Part shown: positions 18,680-20,000 of the stretch, one piece after another
How the letters are laid out: each line of letters opens with the position of its first letter
How positions within the stretch are numbered: the first letter of the stretch is position 1
Assembly (NCBI GenBank): GCA_019787685.1
Contig: JAHNUO010000116.1
Coordinates: forward strand, 1 to 20,000
Length of the DNA stretch: 20,000 bases
Direction of reading: 5' to 3'
Source: Chiua virens
Lineage: Eukaryota; Basidiomycota; Agaricomycetes; Boletales; Boletaceae
The notes under the pieces: model-generated
The model's database searches: none
Seen by the model: the letters and a program-made list of their open reading frames with translations, nothing else
Told to the model about the DNA's origin: nothing
Program-made: the position numbers and the translations under genes

Positions 18680-20000
18680 TGGCGAAAAAAAAATCTTGTG
18701 TCTTGAATTTTGCCCAAATCGTCAAACGATTGATGCGAGCTGGGAAAATGGTATGCCGATCGGAAACATAACGATTGGAATTTTTTTTTGAAACTCATGC
18801 TCGCCGTGGCGGCCACCAGGAGCCCACCAGGCGGCACGGTCGACGAAAAAATTTTTTGTCTGAATTTTGCCAACTCATCGTCAAACGATTGATGCGAGCT
18901 GGGAAAATGGTATGCCGATCGGAAACATAACGATTGGAATTTTTTTTTGAAACTCATGCTCGCCGTGGCGGCCACCAGGAGCCCACCAGGCGGCACGGTC
19001 GACGAAAAAATTTTTGTGTCTGAATTTTGCCCAACTCATCGTCAAACGATTGATGCGAGCTGGGAAAATGGTATGCCGATCGGAAACATAACGATTGGAA
19101 TTTTTTTTGAAACTCATGCTCGCCGTGGCGGCCACCAGGAGCCCACCAGGCGGCACGGTCGACGAAAAAATTTTGTGTCTGAATTTTGCCCAACTCATCG
19201 TCAAACGATTGATGCGAGCTGGGAAAATGGTATGCCGATCGGAAACATAACGATTGGAATTTTTTTTTGAAACTCATGCTCGCCGTGGCGGCCACCAGGA
19301 GCCCACCAGGCGGCACGGTCGACGAAAAAATTTTGTGTCTGAATTTTGCCCAACTCATCGTCAAACGATTGATGCGAGCTGGGAAAATGGTATGCCGATC
19401 GGAAACATAACGATTGGAATTTTTTTTTGAAACTCATGCTCGCCGTGGCGGCCACCAGGAGCCCACCAGGCGGCACGGTCGACGAAAAAATTTTGTGTCT
19501 GAATTTTGCCCAACTCATCGTCAAACGATTGATGCGAGCTGGGAAAATGGTATGCCGATCGGAAACATAACGATTGGAATTTTTTTTTGAAACTCATGCT
19601 CGCCGTGGCGGCCACCAGGAGCCCACCAGGCGGCACGGTCGACGAAAAAATTTTTGTGTCTGAATTTTGCCCAACTCATCGTCAAACGATTGATGCGAGC
19701 TGGGAAAATGGTATGCCGATCGGAAACATAACGATTGGAATTTTTTTTTGAAACTCATGCTCGCCGTGGCGGCCACCAGGAGCCCACCAGGCGGCACGGT
19801 CGACGAAAAAATTTTTGTGTCTGAATTTTGCCCAACTCATCGTCAAACGATTGATGCGAGCTGGGAAAATGGTATGCCGATCGGAAACATAACGATTGGA
19901 ATTTTTTTTTGAAACTCATGCTCGCCGTGGCGGCCACCAGGAGCCCACCAGGCGGCACGGTCGACGAAAAAATTTTGTGTCTGAATTTTGCCCAACTCAT
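18680..20000. repeat. IGS 160-bp tandem array, right copy (partial)
   Basis: Eight GTCGACG marks at about 18,839, 19,000, 19,159, 19,319, 19,479, 19,639, 19,800 and 19,960; the array continues past the window. Units match the left array's consensus apart from homopolymer lengths. Confidence 0.96.

Overview
The window is one ribosomal DNA (rDNA) repeat of an arthropod, almost certainly an insect, with the 45S-type unit on the minus strand. It is flanked on both sides by copies of the same intergenic spacer (IGS). I identified 18S, 5.8S and 28S rRNA by landmarks recognised by eye: both 18S termini, the 18S 530-loop and decoding region, the 5.8S 5' end, the 28S 5' end, the sarcin-ricin loop, the peptidyl-transferase centre, and the R1/R2 target block. 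The 28S D8 region looks insect-like, and the 28S carries what looks like a truncated R1 retrotransposon. R1 is an arthropod rDNA specialist. I cannot name the order or species. The 5.8S ends in a dipteran-like 2S-type sequence (CATGGTTGAGGGTCG) but is not split by an AT-rich 2S spacer. There is no protein-coding gene that I can support.

Layout in the direction of transcription (right to left): right-hand 160-bp repeats (18,680-20,000, running off the window); non-repeated IGS with a tRNA-derived element, a 12-bp-arm hairpin, a ~170-bp duplication and a TG microsatellite (17,397-18,680); 76-bp repeats (15,621-17,396); an inverted half-unit of that repeat (15,551-15,593); a candidate Pol I start site (~15,492); the 5' ETS with 54-bp repeats (14,837-15,492); 18S (12,828-14,836); ITS1; 5.8S (11,286-11,458); ITS2; 28S (6,437-10,742) with a 345-bp insert at the R1 site; the 28S downstream flank; a second 160-bp array (2,800-6,200); the second copy of the non-repeated IGS (1,566-2,800); and the next 76-bp array (1-1,565), which leads to the promoter of the next unit outside the window. 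Matching landmarks in the two IGS copies are about 15.83 kb apart, so that is the rDNA unit length.

The most interesting observations are three. (1) A 345-bp insert in the 28S gene is bounded by a perfect 14-bp duplication of the R1 target. (2) Each 76-bp spacer repeat contains a 28-bp near-palindrome, and a diverged inverted copy of this element lies about 60 bp upstream of the candidate Pol I start, which suggests that the spacer repeats are enhancers sharing a protein site with the promoter. (3) A tRNA-derived, poly(A)-ended element is embedded in both IGS copies. The sequence also carries many single-base indels, including in invariant rRNA positions. These look like long-read consensus errors, so small indel differences should not be over-read.
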